DNA of 44,412 nucleotides from Fibrobacteria bacterium (GCA_015232855.1 JADFYW010000002.1:69490-113901), one strand, 5' to 3'. Positions 26,845 to 35,914 are shown, counted from the stretch's first letter. Numbers and translations: made by a program. The notes: a model not told the origin generated them from the sequence alone.

Positions 26845-27262
26845 CTTCTGCCTCTTCCGTCTCCAACGCATGTAGCTCCGGGGTCAGGCTGATAATGGGT
26901 ACATCGCCCCAAATTCTTTCGAGAGAATAAAACACCCTGGTATTTTTTTCAAAAATATGCAGAATCATTACTTCGCATACCAGAATAGCCCACTTTACAC
27001 CCGGGCTGTAATCCAATCTGATTTGTTTAACACCAGCCACTGACAATAGCTTTTTGATGTTATTTAAAACAGATTTCATTTGTACCTCACTCTGACAGGT
27101 ACATACAACTAAAAACTCATCAGTAATGGTACTCACTTCCCGCAAATCAATTAAAACCGGATCAACAACTTTATAAGAAAAAAGCGCTTGAATAGATTTT
27201 TGGAGGAGAGGATTGTCTGCCAGCAGGGCTGCAGAATCCGTATTTTTTATTGCATTGTTCAT
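26825..27262 (-). CDS. rsfS: Ribosomal silencing factor RsfS
   Basis: RsfS binds ribosomal protein L14 and stops the subunits joining during starvation. From the ATG at 27262 the protein has 145 residues. The family core is clear: VLIDLREVSTITDEFLVVCT, then QVQ-like QMKSVLNNI, GVKWAILVCEVMILHIF and RVFYSLERIWGDV. The Asp/Tyr-Asp motif usual before the last strand is altered (GVKWAIL). An AAAGAG sequence precedes the chosen ATG; the frame from 27301 would add 13 residues. The C-terminal acidic tail (LETEEAEDDREYI) overlaps the argS start. Confidence 0.9.
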   Translation of the reverse strand: MNNAIKNTDSAALLADNPLLQKSIQALFSYKVVDPVLIDLREVSTITDEFLVVCTCQSEVQMKSVLNNIKKLLSVAGVKQIRLDYSPGVKWAILVCEVMILHIFEKNTRVFYSLERIWGDVPIISLTPELHALETEEAEDDREYI

Positions 27263-27334
27263 AGTGATGCTCTTTTTAGAAAAAAATGCAAGAATCCTCA
27301 AGGAGAATCCTTGTAGAAAGCCTTAATAACACAG

Positions 27335-27760
27335 CTATTTTCTGCCAGCCAACAGTAATTGAGTATAATCCTTACCCACAAACACGCTTGCATCCACATA
27401 ACAAGAGGAGTCTATAATTTGAACCATATTCTCCGTATGCAATATTCTGGCTAAATCTTCTGCTATTTGCGTATTTTTGGTCCTTGAAACAATTATGGTT
27501 TCAGAGAAATTCCAGTATTCAGCATTGCCAAATTCAACGACATCAAAACCCTTTTCAGATAAAAAATTGCGCATTGCTTCTGCTGCCCCTGAATACCCGC
27601 AGCTGTTTAATACCTGAATCTGACCGGTATTTGGCCTGAAGTCTTCTGAATCCTTTTTGGTCTTATTGCAAGATAAGACAACCACTGAAATTATCATTAA
27701 AAAAGACAACCAAAGCAATTGTCTGAGATGCCGAAACAAAAAATGATCTGGGATATTCAA
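27335..27760 (-). CDS. Lipoprotein with LytR C-terminal-like (LytR_C) domain
   Basis: The 141-residue product starts with a signal sequence and lipobox (ISVVVLSC at about residue 31). It continues with IQVLNSCGYSGAAEAMRNFL and GFDVVEFGNAEYWNFSETII, the pattern of PF13399, a small domain at the C-terminus of LytR/CpsA/Psr proteins that also stands alone in many Gram-negative lipoproteins. The role is unknown but envelope-related. The start is a TTG eight bases after the previous stop, with no ribosome-binding site; it is the only start that leaves a signal peptide. rsfS and argS follow on the same strand, as seen with LytR_C genes elsewhere. Confidence 0.8.
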   Translation of the reverse strand: MNIPDHFLFRHLRQLLWLSFLMIISVVVLSCNKTKKDSEDFRPNTGQIQVLNSCGYSGAAEAMRNFLSEKGFDVVEFGNAEYWNFSETIIVSRTKNTQIAEDLARILHTENMVQIIDSSCYVDASVFVGKDYTQLLLAGRK

Positions 27761-27768
27761 CAGAAAAA

Positions 27769-28287
27769 CTAGAAGCGATAAGGGCTGTTATAATAACAAC
27801 CATAGGCCTTACACGCATCATTCATATTAATATAATGCAGTGAAATATGCGTGTTTTTGGTGGGTTTATAATCCAGGCTTACACGGGGTAATACAAAATT
27901 TGCAAGTTTGTTTTGTTGTGACCAGGCGGAACTCTGAGAATAGGACCCTGTTGAAAAAAACGGAGTATACAGGCCTAAATCTACTGAAAGAACAAGAGGA
28001 TTAAAGAGCTGATAAGAAATGGTATTTAGATACATACCGTATGAATGACTACTGCCCCCACCATAACTCATAGTGGTAGAATAACTCTGTGACATATTAA
28101 ACCGGGATGGATCCAGAAGAGAAAAACTGGCCTGACCAGGTAAATATTTAGGATCCTGCATCATTTCCCGGCTAAATGGCCTGTTTTGGGTTAAAAGCGT
28201 ATTAGGGGAAGACGAGAAAGTATCTTCGGCCCAAAGAAGCGGAACCAGGGCAAACACAATAACCATTACTATAGCTTTCCAGTTCAT
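27769..28287 (-). CDS. Exported protein, possible small outer-membrane beta protein
   Basis: From 28287 the product has 172 residues: a signal peptide (IVMVIVFALVPLLWAED), then Ser/Tyr/Gly-rich alternating sequence (QSYSTTMSYGGGSSHSYGMYL, then LSVDLGLYTPFF and VSLDYKPTKNTHISLHYI) that looks like beta strands of a small outer-membrane barrel. I recognise no family. The signal peptide and a -10-like TATACT eight bases upstream favour 28287; the frame from 28305 adds six residues. It lies eight bases before the LytR_C gene and is probably cotranscribed with it. Confidence 0.65.
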   Translation of the reverse strand: MNWKAIVMVIVFALVPLLWAEDTFSSSPNTLLTQNRPFSREMMQDPKYLPGQASFSLLDPSRFNMSQSYSTTMSYGGGSSHSYGMYLNTISYQLFNPLVLSVDLGLYTPFFSTGSYSQSSAWSQQNKLANFVLPRVSLDYKPTKNTHISLHYINMNDACKAYGCYYNSPYRF

Positions 28288-28295
28288 ATGCCAAT

Positions 28296-28324
28296 AGTAT
28301 AACATTTTTTAACCCATTTGAGAA
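28296..28324 (-). promoter_or_regulatory. Possible promoter with -10 box next to the start codon
   Basis: On the minus strand TTCTCA (28324-28319) and TATACT (28301-28296) are 17 bases apart, and the ATG at 28287 follows 8 bases later. If used, the mRNA would have almost no leader. Weak evidence on its own. Confidence 0.4.
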
Positions 28325-28393
28325 TAGTTTGTTAGAGGATAAGAAAAAGAAATATTCGACTGCCTCTTCAAAGAGACAAAGCATTAATCTTAG

Positions 28394-28741
28394 CTAAACC
28401 GGGCTATTTTTACTGTCAACGTGCACAAGGCAGGGCTTATAATCTTTAAGCTCATCTTCATGATAGAGACCAAATGTCATAATAATAACGAGATCCCCTT
28501 TTTCTGCCAAACGAGCAGCAGCACCATTGAGACACACTTCACCAGATCCCTCTTTGCCCGGTATTATATAGGTAGAAAACCGTTGCCCATTGTTAATATT
28601 CACAACCATGATTTCTTCAAAAGGGGTCATTCCCGCTTTATCATACAATTTTGGATCAAGGGACAAAGAACCTTCATAATGGAGATCTGTCCCGGTAACG
28701 GTCGCGCGATGAATCTTAGACTTGAGAAATTTTCTTAACAT
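28394..28741 (-). CDS. panD: Aspartate 1-decarboxylase PanD
   Basis: PanD turns aspartate into beta-alanine for pantothenate and CoA synthesis, using a pyruvoyl group made by self-cleavage. The 115-residue protein has the cleavage site in [11 protein letters not shown] (Gly-Ser near residues 24-25), Lys9-type SKIHR, the active-site [11 protein letters not shown] (Arg and Tyr) and [10 protein letters not shown] with Asn. Family length and order match well. The start at 28741 gives the usual N-terminus ([16 protein letters not shown]); the frame from 28795 would add 18 residues not found in the family. It lies 10 bases after the envelope-protein gene that ends at 28752. Confidence 0.95.
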   Translation of the reverse strand: MLRKFLKSKIHRATVTGTDLHYEGSLSLDPKLYDKAGMTPFEEIMVVNINNGQRFSTYIIPGKEGSGEVCLNGAAARLAEKGDLVIIMTFGLYHEDELKDYKPCLVHVDSKNSPV

Positions 28742-28751
28742 GAAAACAAAA

Positions 28752-29405
28752 CTAGAAATCCAACGAAAAGGACGCCTGCGCCTGTGGCAGAACACTTACA
28801 TTCAGGCTAAACCGGGAGGCATCTGCGTTACTTTTAAAACGAGTGCCCAAATAAGCATCAACCGAACTCCAAATCATAGTCATTAAACCAATAACCGGGT
28901 ATATCGGGTTGATATTTTTCTCGGTTTTGGTGGTACCAACGCCTGTTTCTTCCTGGTGGATAAAGGTAAGTAAAACACTGAGTACAAAAATACCGGTCAT
29001 TGTCCCACCATATTTAAAGCGTTCTGTTTTGTAGGCATAATACCCCGGCAACACAAAAGAAATAATAGGCATGGTGTTAAATTTAGATCCGGTATATACA
29101 CTTCTATCAATATCACCGTCTTCCATACCCTGTTCTTTAGATTGAAGCCATTCGGACTTAGAAACGCCCAATTTCTCCCAGGGTTCACTAAAATATTCTG
29201 AAGGCATTACGCCAAGTTCCAGCAGGTCAAGAAGCTCCTTTTTGGACATACCTTTTTCTTTTACTAAATCAAATTCACTAGTTGTAATACCGGCTTCTTC
29301 CGGTTTAAAGCCAAACCATTCATCTTGTGTCGAATCATCTTCTGCAGAGGCAATACTTAAAAGAATAAGGCAGAGGAAAGGAAAAATTATGCCCAAAAAT
29401 TTCAT
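28752..29405 (-). CDS. Exported/membrane protein, unknown function
   Basis: The 217-residue product has a signal peptide ([21 protein letters not shown]). Next come two short repeat-like segments with the pattern xxLG/LxxxEW/LL ([38 protein letters not shown]), then hydrophobic stretches ([43 protein letters not shown]). The C-terminal membrane region resembles small multi-pass proteins annotated as DUF5683-like, but I am not sure. The start at 29405 has GGAG seven bases upstream; the frame from 29441 adds 12 residues. Confidence 0.65.
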   Translation of the reverse strand: MKFLGIIFPFLCLILLSIASAEDDSTQDEWFGFKPEEAGITTSEFDLVKEKGMSKKELLDLLELGVMPSEYFSEPWEKLGVSKSEWLQSKEQGMEDGDIDRSVYTGSKFNTMPIISFVLPGYYAYKTERFKYGGTMTGIFVLSVLLTFIHQEETGVGTTKTEKNINPIYPVIGLMTMIWSSVDAYLGTRFKSNADASRFSLNVSVLPQAQASFSLDF

Positions 29406-29483
29406 ACTATGCTCCATTTTTGTTAAATGTCTTTCAATCAAAATAACTTAATTTCTGAAAAACTTCATTTCTGTGAATAATTG

Positions 29484-29570
29484 TGGTGCCGGGGGGGGGA
29501 ATCGAACCCCCACAGGGTCGCCCCTACTGGATTTTGAATCCAGCGCGTCTACCAATTTCACCACCTCGGC
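29484..29570 (-). tRNA. tRNA-Leu (anticodon CAA)
   Basis: An 87-base class II tRNA, including an encoded CCA. It has a D arm (AATTGGTAGAC), an anticodon stem CTGGA/TCCAG with loop TTCAAAA (anticodon CAA, reading UUG), a long variable arm (AGGG/CCCT with loop GCGA) and a T arm GGGGG-TTCGATT-CCCCC. The acceptor stem GCCGAGG pairs with CCCCGGC except for an A-C mismatch at position 5-68. The nine-C run on this strand (nine Gs on the plus strand) could hide a sequencing error. It starts 18 bases after the stop of the SPOR gene. Confidence 0.95.
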
Positions 29571-29588
29571 AACTACTGGAAAAATTCA

Positions 29589-30614
29589 CTATTTTGCTAC
29601 TACATAATAAGAAATATTTTGAGGTTTTAAAACCTTTTCCCCATATTGTTCTGCACTTTGCCGGGTAGAAAATATGAGGGTATGCAGTAAAAATAAAGAC
29701 TTGCTCTCTTTTTTGGTCTCAAACACATCAACGGTAATATCTTTTTGCTTCAACTTTTTAGCGGTATTTTCGGCATTTTCTTTCTTTAAAAAAGCTCCGA
29801 CCTGCAATGCAAAACCACTCTTTAAACTTTTATCTGATATGGGTTTAGGTAAAACTATCGAACTTTTTTTCCCCAGATATCGCCCTTCCAGAGATCCAGG
29901 ATACCTCGCTACTATTTTTTCTTTCCAACTCGCTTGCAGAGATACTTTTGACTGTTTTTTAGCAATGTCATACATTAAAAAATATAACCCTGGTTTTTGA
30001 TCCTCAGAGGCAGTTTCCAATGCCATATTTACGGTTTCTTCAGCTGATTCCAACTGATTTTTGTGCATTCTTACTTTGGCCATACCTTCCAGAGCCAACG
30101 AATAATAATACTGTTTCGGAGAAAGTATACGCAAAAGTTCGGTAAAAACAGCTTCCGCAGAATCAATAAAAGCCTCTTGAACCCGGCTATAATTCAAACA
30201 AGCATTACCAGCCCAGTACATATTTTGAGCAAATGCATCTCCCTTGGGAAATAAAAAAATATTTTTTTTAAAAAAACTAATTGCCTGAATGTACTGCCCC
30301 CGAGCATAGAAATATTGTCCTAGTTTATAATAGGCTGCTTCTCTTTCAGCAGGATATTTCTCAATATTTTTTGCTTTGAGAACTTTTTGGTAATATTGAT
30401 ATGAGTCTTCTCCTTTTGTGGTTAATTTTCCGAGAAGATTTAAAGAAAAAATTTCTTGTGAATCGGCCTTAAGTCTGACATGACATTCTGTCTGAGCAGA
30501 ATCGAATAAACCATTTTTAGCAAGAGAAAGTATTTGTTCCTGAGATAGAGCTGCATCAGTATGATTAAGTACTATCAGGCAAAAAAGAACGGTTAACCCA
30601 AAGTTATGGAGCAT
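29589..30614 (-). CDS. Exported TPR and SPOR domain protein
   Basis: The 341-residue protein has a signal peptide (NFGLTVLFCLIVLNHTDAALS), tetratricopeptide-like helical repeats (about residues 30-250) and a C-terminal SPOR domain (about 265-341, starting GFALQVGAFLKKENAENTAKKL). SPOR domains bind denuded peptidoglycan at division sites, so this is probably a periplasmic protein linked to cell-wall synthesis or division; the partner is unknown. I start at the ATG at 30614, directly before the signal peptide; it overlaps the lapB stop by 11 bases. The frame from 30707 would add 31 residues. Confidence 0.85.
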   Translation of the reverse strand: MLHNFGLTVLFCLIVLNHTDAALSQEQILSLAKNGLFDSAQTECHVRLKADSQEIFSLNLLGKLTTKGEDSYQYYQKVLKAKNIEKYPAEREAAYYKLGQYFYARGQYIQAISFFKKNIFLFPKGDAFAQNMYWAGNACLNYSRVQEAFIDSAEAVFTELLRILSPKQYYYSLALEGMAKVRMHKNQLESAEETVNMALETASEDQKPGLYFLMYDIAKKQSKVSLQASWKEKIVARYPGSLEGRYLGKKSSIVLPKPISDKSLKSGFALQVGAFLKKENAENTAKKLKQKDITVDVFETKKESKSLFLLHTLIFSTRQSAEQYGEKVLKPQNISYYVVAK

Positions 30615-31689
30615 AACTATCCCAGGCCCCACATTCGGAACAATGCCATTCAGCTTCTTTTGAAAGGGCCCCACACTTCTGACAAGAGAAAGATTTCCTT
30701 TCAACATACTCGGTGAGAAGACTATGAATTTTACTGAGGGTGGCTTCGTTTTTCTCTACTTCGAGGTAATAACGGATGAGCTCTTTTAATGCAAACTCTT
30801 TATTTTCGGGTTCTTCCAAAACAGAAACGATAGTTTCGTGAGCCAGATCTTTTTTTCCGATCTTATAATATTGACGGGCCAGAGCAAGCTGAGAAGCTGT
30901 TTTATGGGGACCGGCTTTTCGAACCAGACCCTGGTAAATTCCCAGAAGTTCGTGATATCGGTTGATTTCGTAGAGATAGTTTTCCATTTCATTAAAAATC
31001 CAGGGGGATTTTTCCGGGATATTTTCTAAAAACGCATTCCAGATTTCCAGTACCTTTTTGTCTTTTTTTTGCTTGCGGAAAATACGGGCCAGTAATATAT
31101 AAGCCGGCGCACATTTCTCATCCATCTTTAAAGCCTGTTGATAATAGTCACGCTTATCTTTTTCTGTAAGAGATTTTAGGTTCCTGGCAAGTTCAACTTT
31201 ATAAAGAGCCAGCCTGTGTTTTGAAGTAATCTGGGTAAGTTTAGCATACACTTCCCAGTGTTTTTGAGCACTTTTGAAATCGCCCTGTTTCTCCAGCAAA
31301 GTGGTCAGTGATAATCTCGCTTCACTATCGTCAGGGTATTTTGATACCCGAAGCTCGGCAAGTGCCTGAGCTTTTTTTAACTTTTTACGAAGGGTATAGA
31401 CCTCTATCAAAGCTATCTCTACTTTGTTGATAAAGTCTTTAGACAAACCTTCCCGTAATAACAAATCACTAAATATTTTTTGGGCCCGCAACAATTCGTC
31501 TTTTTTTGTATATAATTTTCCCAATTGATAAAATGCATCATAAAGATCACTGTCAAGCTCAACGGAACGGGTTAGCAGTTCAATAGCCAACTCTTGTTCA
31601 CTCTCAATAACAGCATTCAAACCGGCCACATAATGCGAAAACCCGGGGGAATTGCTTGAAACTAGAGGAATGTTACTCTTATCACCCAT
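30604..31689 (-). CDS. lapB: LapB (YciM)-like TPR protein with rubredoxin-type metal site
   Basis: LapB controls LPS amounts by adjusting LpxC breakdown through FtsH. The 361-residue protein begins HYVAGLNAVIESEQELAIEL, matching the YVAGVNFLLSNQQDKAVDLF of E. coli LapB. It continues with TPR helices and ends in CQKCGALSKEAEWHCSECGAW, the two CxxC pairs that bind metal in LapB. The N-terminal transmembrane anchor of E. coli LapB is missing: nothing hydrophobic precedes the first repeat. The adjacent lapA-like gene overlaps it (TAATG), which strongly supports the assignment. Confidence 0.88.
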   Translation of the reverse strand: MGDKSNIPLVSSNSPGFSHYVAGLNAVIESEQELAIELLTRSVELDSDLYDAFYQLGKLYTKKDELLRAQKIFSDLLLREGLSKDFINKVEIALIEVYTLRKKLKKAQALAELRVSKYPDDSEARLSLTTLLEKQGDFKSAQKHWEVYAKLTQITSKHRLALYKVELARNLKSLTEKDKRDYYQQALKMDEKCAPAYILLARIFRKQKKDKKVLEIWNAFLENIPEKSPWIFNEMENYLYEINRYHELLGIYQGLVRKAGPHKTASQLALARQYYKIGKKDLAHETIVSVLEEPENKEFALKELIRYYLEVEKNEATLSKIHSLLTEYVERKSFSCQKCGALSKEAEWHCSECGAWDSYAP

Positions 31690-32063
31690 TATTCACCAGC
31701 CTCTGATTCATTAGTCTTTTGATTGCCCGATTCCAATTCTTTTACTTCATCCGAAAGAGAAAGGTTCCTCAAACGATCCAGTTCTGAGCGGACACTCTTC
31801 AACTCTTTTTTATGCTCGTATAATTCTTTCTTAAGCTGGCGCTTTGACTTAAAACTCATTGTCATCCAGCTGATATTACCTGCAACAAATACAACCAGAA
31901 GCCAAACCCACAAGGCATATTCTGCCGAACCAAACAATTTTAATTCAAAGTCTTTGTTAAGTAATGGCCAGTTTTGCCATAAAAAAATAATGATAGCAGC
32001 GAGAATAACACCAACAATCACCCGCATGATATTTCCAAATAAAGCATTAATTAGTTTACCCAT
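31689..32063 (-). CDS. lapA: LapA (YciS)-like membrane protein
   Basis: The 124-residue protein has two hydrophobic segments (IMRVIVGVILAAIIIFLW and YALWVWLLVVFVAGNISWM) and then a basic/acidic coiled coil (KKELYEHKKELKSVRSEL). This is the layout of LapA/DUF1049 proteins, which partner LapB in LPS control. The stop overlaps the lapB start (TAATG). An AAGGGAAA ribosome-binding region precedes the ATG. The assignment rests on layout and position; sequence identity to LapA looks low. Confidence 0.78.
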   Translation of the reverse strand: MGKLINALFGNIMRVIVGVILAAIIIFLWQNWPLLNKDFELKLFGSAEYALWVWLLVVFVAGNISWMTMSFKSKRQLKKELYEHKKELKSVRSELDRLRNLSLSDEVKELESGNQKTNESEAGE

Positions 32064-32164
32064 GATTTCCCTTTCTTTTTCTTACAGAGTTTAAAATAAA
32101 AATCTGAGCGAATTTCGACACATTTAATTGGTATTTAGTAACCATTTTTAAAAAACAGACCAAA

Positions 32165-33478
32165 CTATACCGTCTTTTCTTCGGCTTTTACAAAATAGAA
32201 TAATACCATACCTGTGATAAATAACAAAAGAACGGAGGCGATACTGCATCTGGAAGCAAAATGGCCTACAAGTGTTATTTGCTCCGTTGTTGGGTGAGAT
32301 GGCATTGCAATTCTTTTTACCAGTAGTCCGGTAATACCAATGAGGAGAGGACCAATAATTGCCGCAGATTTCCCAAGCATATTATAAAACCCAAAAAATT
32401 TGGCTGATTCCTCTGCCGGAATAAGACGGGAATAGAATGACCTGCTCAGGGCCTGTATTCCCCCCTGTACCATTCCCACTACCGCCGCCAGTAAATAAAA
32501 TTCCCTTTTATTAGTCATAAACGCACCGCCAAGAGTTATGATAACATAAATACCAAGAGCAAGAAATATCGCCTTTCGTACATCCCAGCGTTCCCCCAGT
32601 TTACCAAATAACAACGCAGAAGGAAAACCGACAAACTGAGTAATAAGAAGGGCGGATATCAAGTCTGTTGTTGCAAATCCAAGGGACATGCCGTAATCAA
32701 CAGCCATACGAATGATAGTATCAACACCATCAATATAGAACCAATAAGCCAGGAGAAAGATCAGGATTGTTCGGTTACCACGGATTTTTTTTATTGTATC
32801 AATTACATCCTTCATACTCATCACGATGAGTTGAAGCAGACCAATTTCTTCTTTTTTAGTTTGTACGTCTTTTATCCATATAAAAGTGAAGAGTGCAAAA
32901 CCTCCCCACCAAACGGCTACAGACAGAAACGAATACCGGACAGCCTCTCCCGCATCCGCTAACCCAAACAGCCCTGGTTTCAGGGTCATAATTACATTGA
33001 TCAGGAACAATATACCCCCGCCGAGATAACCCATGGCATAACCAAAGGCAGACACCATGTCAAGATTCTCTCTTGAGGATATCCGGGGCAAAAGAGAATC
33101 ATAAAAAATGATTGCGCCAAAAAAACCAATATTACCCAGGGCATAAATGATAATCGCTAATTCCCAGTCTCCTTTTTCTACTAAAAATAATCCGGCTGTC
33201 ATTAACACACCGAGATAGGTGAAAAAGATAAGGAACTTTTTTTGCGCCTGGCATTTATCAGCCAGTGCTCCCAACACCGGGGCCATAATTGCGACCAGCA
33301 GACTGGCGAGAGAATTCCCAAGCCCCAGCAAGGCGGTACTGGTATTCACATCTGCTCCCGCACTCCAGTACTGCTTAAAAAAAACAGGAAAAAAACCAGC
33401 CAGCACCGTTGTTGCAAAAGCTGAATTGGCCCAGTCGTAAAGAACCCATCCCCATATTTCTTTCTTCTGATTATTCAT
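32165..33478 (-). CDS. MFS transporter of the UMF1 (Atg22-like) family
   Basis: A 437-residue, 12-segment major facilitator. The N-terminus WGWVLYDWANSAFATTVLAG is the UMF1 family signature, and the GALADKCQAQKKFLIFF loop matches the MFS loop 2-3 motif. Substrates of this family are not well known; the yeast relative Atg22 exports amino acids from vacuoles. I start at the ATG at 33478, which has GGTGGA before it; the frame from 33499 would add seven residues and run into the divergent gene. About 100 bases separate its stop from lapA. Confidence 0.9.
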   Translation of the reverse strand: MNNQKKEIWGWVLYDWANSAFATTVLAGFFPVFFKQYWSAGADVNTSTALLGLGNSLASLLVAIMAPVLGALADKCQAQKKFLIFFTYLGVLMTAGLFLVEKGDWELAIIIYALGNIGFFGAIIFYDSLLPRISSRENLDMVSAFGYAMGYLGGGILFLINVIMTLKPGLFGLADAGEAVRYSFLSVAVWWGGFALFTFIWIKDVQTKKEEIGLLQLIVMSMKDVIDTIKKIRGNRTILIFLLAYWFYIDGVDTIIRMAVDYGMSLGFATTDLISALLITQFVGFPSALLFGKLGERWDVRKAIFLALGIYVIITLGGAFMTNKREFYLLAAVVGMVQGGIQALSRSFYSRLIPAEESAKFFGFYNMLGKSAAIIGPLLIGITGLLVKRIAMPSHPTTEQITLVGHFASRCSIASVLLLFITGMVLFYFVKAEEKTV

Positions 33479-33542
33479 TTTCCACCATTTCAGATACATG
33501 AAGATACTTTTTTTCTATTTTTCACACATCAGGTTTTTAAAA

Positions 33543-34685
33543 ATGACAAAAAACACGATAAACCATATCCTCCTCACCGGCCAGAGCCTTTCTGCCGGTT
33601 ATAATGGTTGGCCGCCACTTTCCACTTCCCAGCCTTTTAAAAATCTTATGCTGCATAAAGAGGAGCTCATCCCTTTAACCGAGCATGGAGTAGAAACCCC
33701 TGCCAGTGCCCTGGCTAATACCATCTGTGCTCTGTCTGCCCCCCCTTATCCACGCATATTGTTAACCAGTCATGGGGTAAACGGATACCCTTATAAATTA
33801 TTAAAAAAAGGCACTCTTCCCTATCAGGCAGGCATCAGGCAGGTTAAATCAGGGATGCATACAACAACTCTTCAAGGCTTTAATTACGAAATTATCGGTA
33901 TTGCCTGTATTCACGGAGAGTCAGATCATATGAACGGGAACAGCGCTGTTTATGAATCTTATTTACACAAATGGCAAAAAGATTACCAAAAAGATATAAG
34001 CCAGATTTTAGGAGAAGAAAAACAGATACCCTTCTTCACCGACCAGATGTGTTCATACACAGTGCTTGGTTCCGAAGTTAGCACGTCCCCAATACATAAA
34101 AGTTTTTCTCGTATACCCCTTGCCCAGTTGTCTGCCTCTGAGAATAATCCTTTGATTTATCTGGTCGGACCTAAATACCAACTCAGCTACTCAGACGGAG
34201 TGCACCTTGATGCACAGGGTTACCGCCTTTTAGGCGAATATTATGGTAAGGTCATGAAACAGGTTTTATGGGATAACAAACAATGGAGGCCCCTCTCCCC
34301 TGAGAGGACGGAACTTAAAGATGATTCCATAGTTATTAAGTTTCATGTACCCGTGCCGCCCCTCGTACTCGATACCGAGCGGGTAATAAAAAAAGAAAAT
34401 TTCGGATTTGAATGCCTGGAAGGAGAAACCCATATAACAATCAATTCTCTCTCTCTGGAAAATGAAAATACTATCAGACTAAACCTGTCCAGAAAGCCCG
34501 ACCCTCGCATCACCCGCGTCCGGTATGCACTGTCAGGTGAGGCCGACAGCCTGGCTGGAGCCATGGAAATTGGGTCAGTAGGAGGAAATGTCCGGGACAG
34601 CGACCCCATAATCGGCACTTTCACTGAAAAACCCCTGTTCAACTGGCTTGTGCAGTTTGAAGAAGAACTTCAACCTGATTTTTGA
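33543..34685 (+). CDS. SGNH-type esterase (sialate O-acetylesterase/CE6-like)
   Basis: The 380-residue protein begins with the block I nucleophile motif (HILLTGQSLSAGYNG), has a block III-like IHGESDHMNGN and a block V-like YSDGVHLDAQGYRLLG with the Asp and His of the triad. GQS plus GESD is typical of carbohydrate acetylesterases (SASA/CE6). It probably removes acyl groups from a sugar or polysaccharide. No signal peptide follows the chosen ATG at 33543. The longer frame from 33498 adds a hydrophobic MKILFFYFSHIRF that is unlikely to be a real signal. It diverges from the UMF1 gene across 64 bases. Confidence 0.78.
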   Translation: MTKNTINHILLTGQSLSAGYNGWPPLSTSQPFKNLMLHKEELIPLTEHGVETPASALANTICALSAPPYPRILLTSHGVNGYPYKLLKKGTLPYQAGIRQVKSGMHTTTLQGFNYEIIGIACIHGESDHMNGNSAVYESYLHKWQKDYQKDISQILGEEKQIPFFTDQMCSYTVLGSEVSTSPIHKSFSRIPLAQLSASENNPLIYLVGPKYQLSYSDGVHLDAQGYRLLGEYYGKVMKQVLWDNKQWRPLSPERTELKDDSIVIKFHVPVPPLVLDTERVIKKENFGFECLEGETHITINSLSLENENTIRLNLSRKPDPRITRVRYALSGEADSLAGAMEIGSVGGNVRDSDPIIGTFTEKPLFNWLVQFEEELQPDF

Positions 34686-34789
34686 CAACTGTAGTGTGTA
34701 TGTATTTTCAAAATTGTAGAATTTTCCAGGGCGCCATTATCAATATTTTTTACTATTTCAAATTCAATATGTTTGCAGGAGTTTAAATC

Positions 34790-35914
34790 ATGTCTATTCG
34801 AAAACAACGTGCTGTATTCGCTGAATTACTGGCTGAAGCAGGGGTCACCTTAAACGGCGGAGGGAAAGCCGATGTACAAGTCCACAATGAAGACTTGTAT
34901 GGTGTTGTTTTAGCTAAAGGCTCACTCGGTTTGGGTGAGAGCTATATGGATGGCTGGTGGGATGCAGAAGAAGTAGATTCTTTTTTTGACAAGGTATTAT
35001 CTGCCCGTCTCGAAACAAAAGTCAACAAAAATTTTGCTGCCATGCTGGAAGGCGCTAAAGCCAGATTATTTAACCAGCAAAACAAAGAACTTTCAAAACG
35101 AGTCGCAGAAGAACATTATGACTTGGGTAACGACTTATATGAAAAGATGTTGGACAGCCGTATGCAATACACCTGCGCATACTGGAAACGGGCTGATAAT
35201 CTCGAAGATGCCCAGAAACACAAACTTGATCTCATCTGTAAAAAATTACAATTAAAAGAATCCGACACCGTGCTGGAACTCGGTTGTGGTTGGGGTGGTT
35301 TCGCTAAATTCGCAGCGGAAAACTACGGTTGTCATGTAACTGCTTATAATATTTCAAAGGAACAGGTCGCCTGGGCCACAGAAAAATGCCAGGGTCTTCC
35401 GGTAGAGTTCCGTTTGCAAGACTACCGGGAAGCCTCAGGGCAATACGACAAAGTAGCCTCTATTGGCCTCTGTGAACATATCGGTTATAAAAATTATAAC
35501 GGTTTTTTAAAGGTTATCCATAACAATTTAAAAGACTACGGCCTGGCCCTCATTCATACTATCGGTGGCAACCACACCGTAGTGAAGTCAGAGCCCTGGC
35601 TCGATAGATATATATTTCCCGGGTCCATGCTTCCCTCACCACAGCAGTTTTCCAAGACAATTGATAGACGATTTGTGCTGGAAGACTGGCATAATTTTGG
35701 TGTGGACTACGATACCACACTCATGGCCTGGTATGATAAATTTAACCAAAACTGGAACTCCTTAAAATCAGAAAGATATAATGACCGTTTTTACCGAATG
35801 TGGAAGTATTACCTGCTTTTATGCGCGGGCTCTTTCCGTTCCCGGAAAAACCAGCTCTGGCAAGTGGTAATTTCCAAACATGGTCTGCGGGGCGGCTATG
35901 AGTCTATCAGGTAA
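34790..35914 (+). CDS. cfa: Cyclopropane-fatty-acyl-phospholipid synthase
   Basis: This enzyme adds a methylene bridge from SAM to double bonds in membrane phospholipids. The 374-residue protein matches E. coli Cfa along most of its length: GSLGLGESYMDGWW, EEHYDLGNDLY, MQYTCAYWKRADNLEDAQ with the active-site Cys, SAM motif VLELGCGWGGFAKF, GLCEHIGYKNY with the Glu, IHTIGG with the His, and NFGVDYDTTLMAWYDKF with the Tyr. A strong AGGAG lies before the ATG. The flavoprotein gene overlaps its end, so the two are coupled, which hints at further processing of the modified fatty acid. Confidence 0.96.
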   Translation: MSIRKQRAVFAELLAEAGVTLNGGGKADVQVHNEDLYGVVLAKGSLGLGESYMDGWWDAEEVDSFFDKVLSARLETKVNKNFAAMLEGAKARLFNQQNKELSKRVAEEHYDLGNDLYEKMLDSRMQYTCAYWKRADNLEDAQKHKLDLICKKLQLKESDTVLELGCGWGGFAKFAAENYGCHVTAYNISKEQVAWATEKCQGLPVEFRLQDYREASGQYDKVASIGLCEHIGYKNYNGFLKVIHNNLKDYGLALIHTIGGNHTVVKSEPWLDRYIFPGSMLPSPQQFSKTIDRRFVLEDWHNFGVDYDTTLMAWYDKFNQNWNSLKSERYNDRFYRMWKYYLLLCAGSFRSRKNQLWQVVISKHGLRGGYESIR

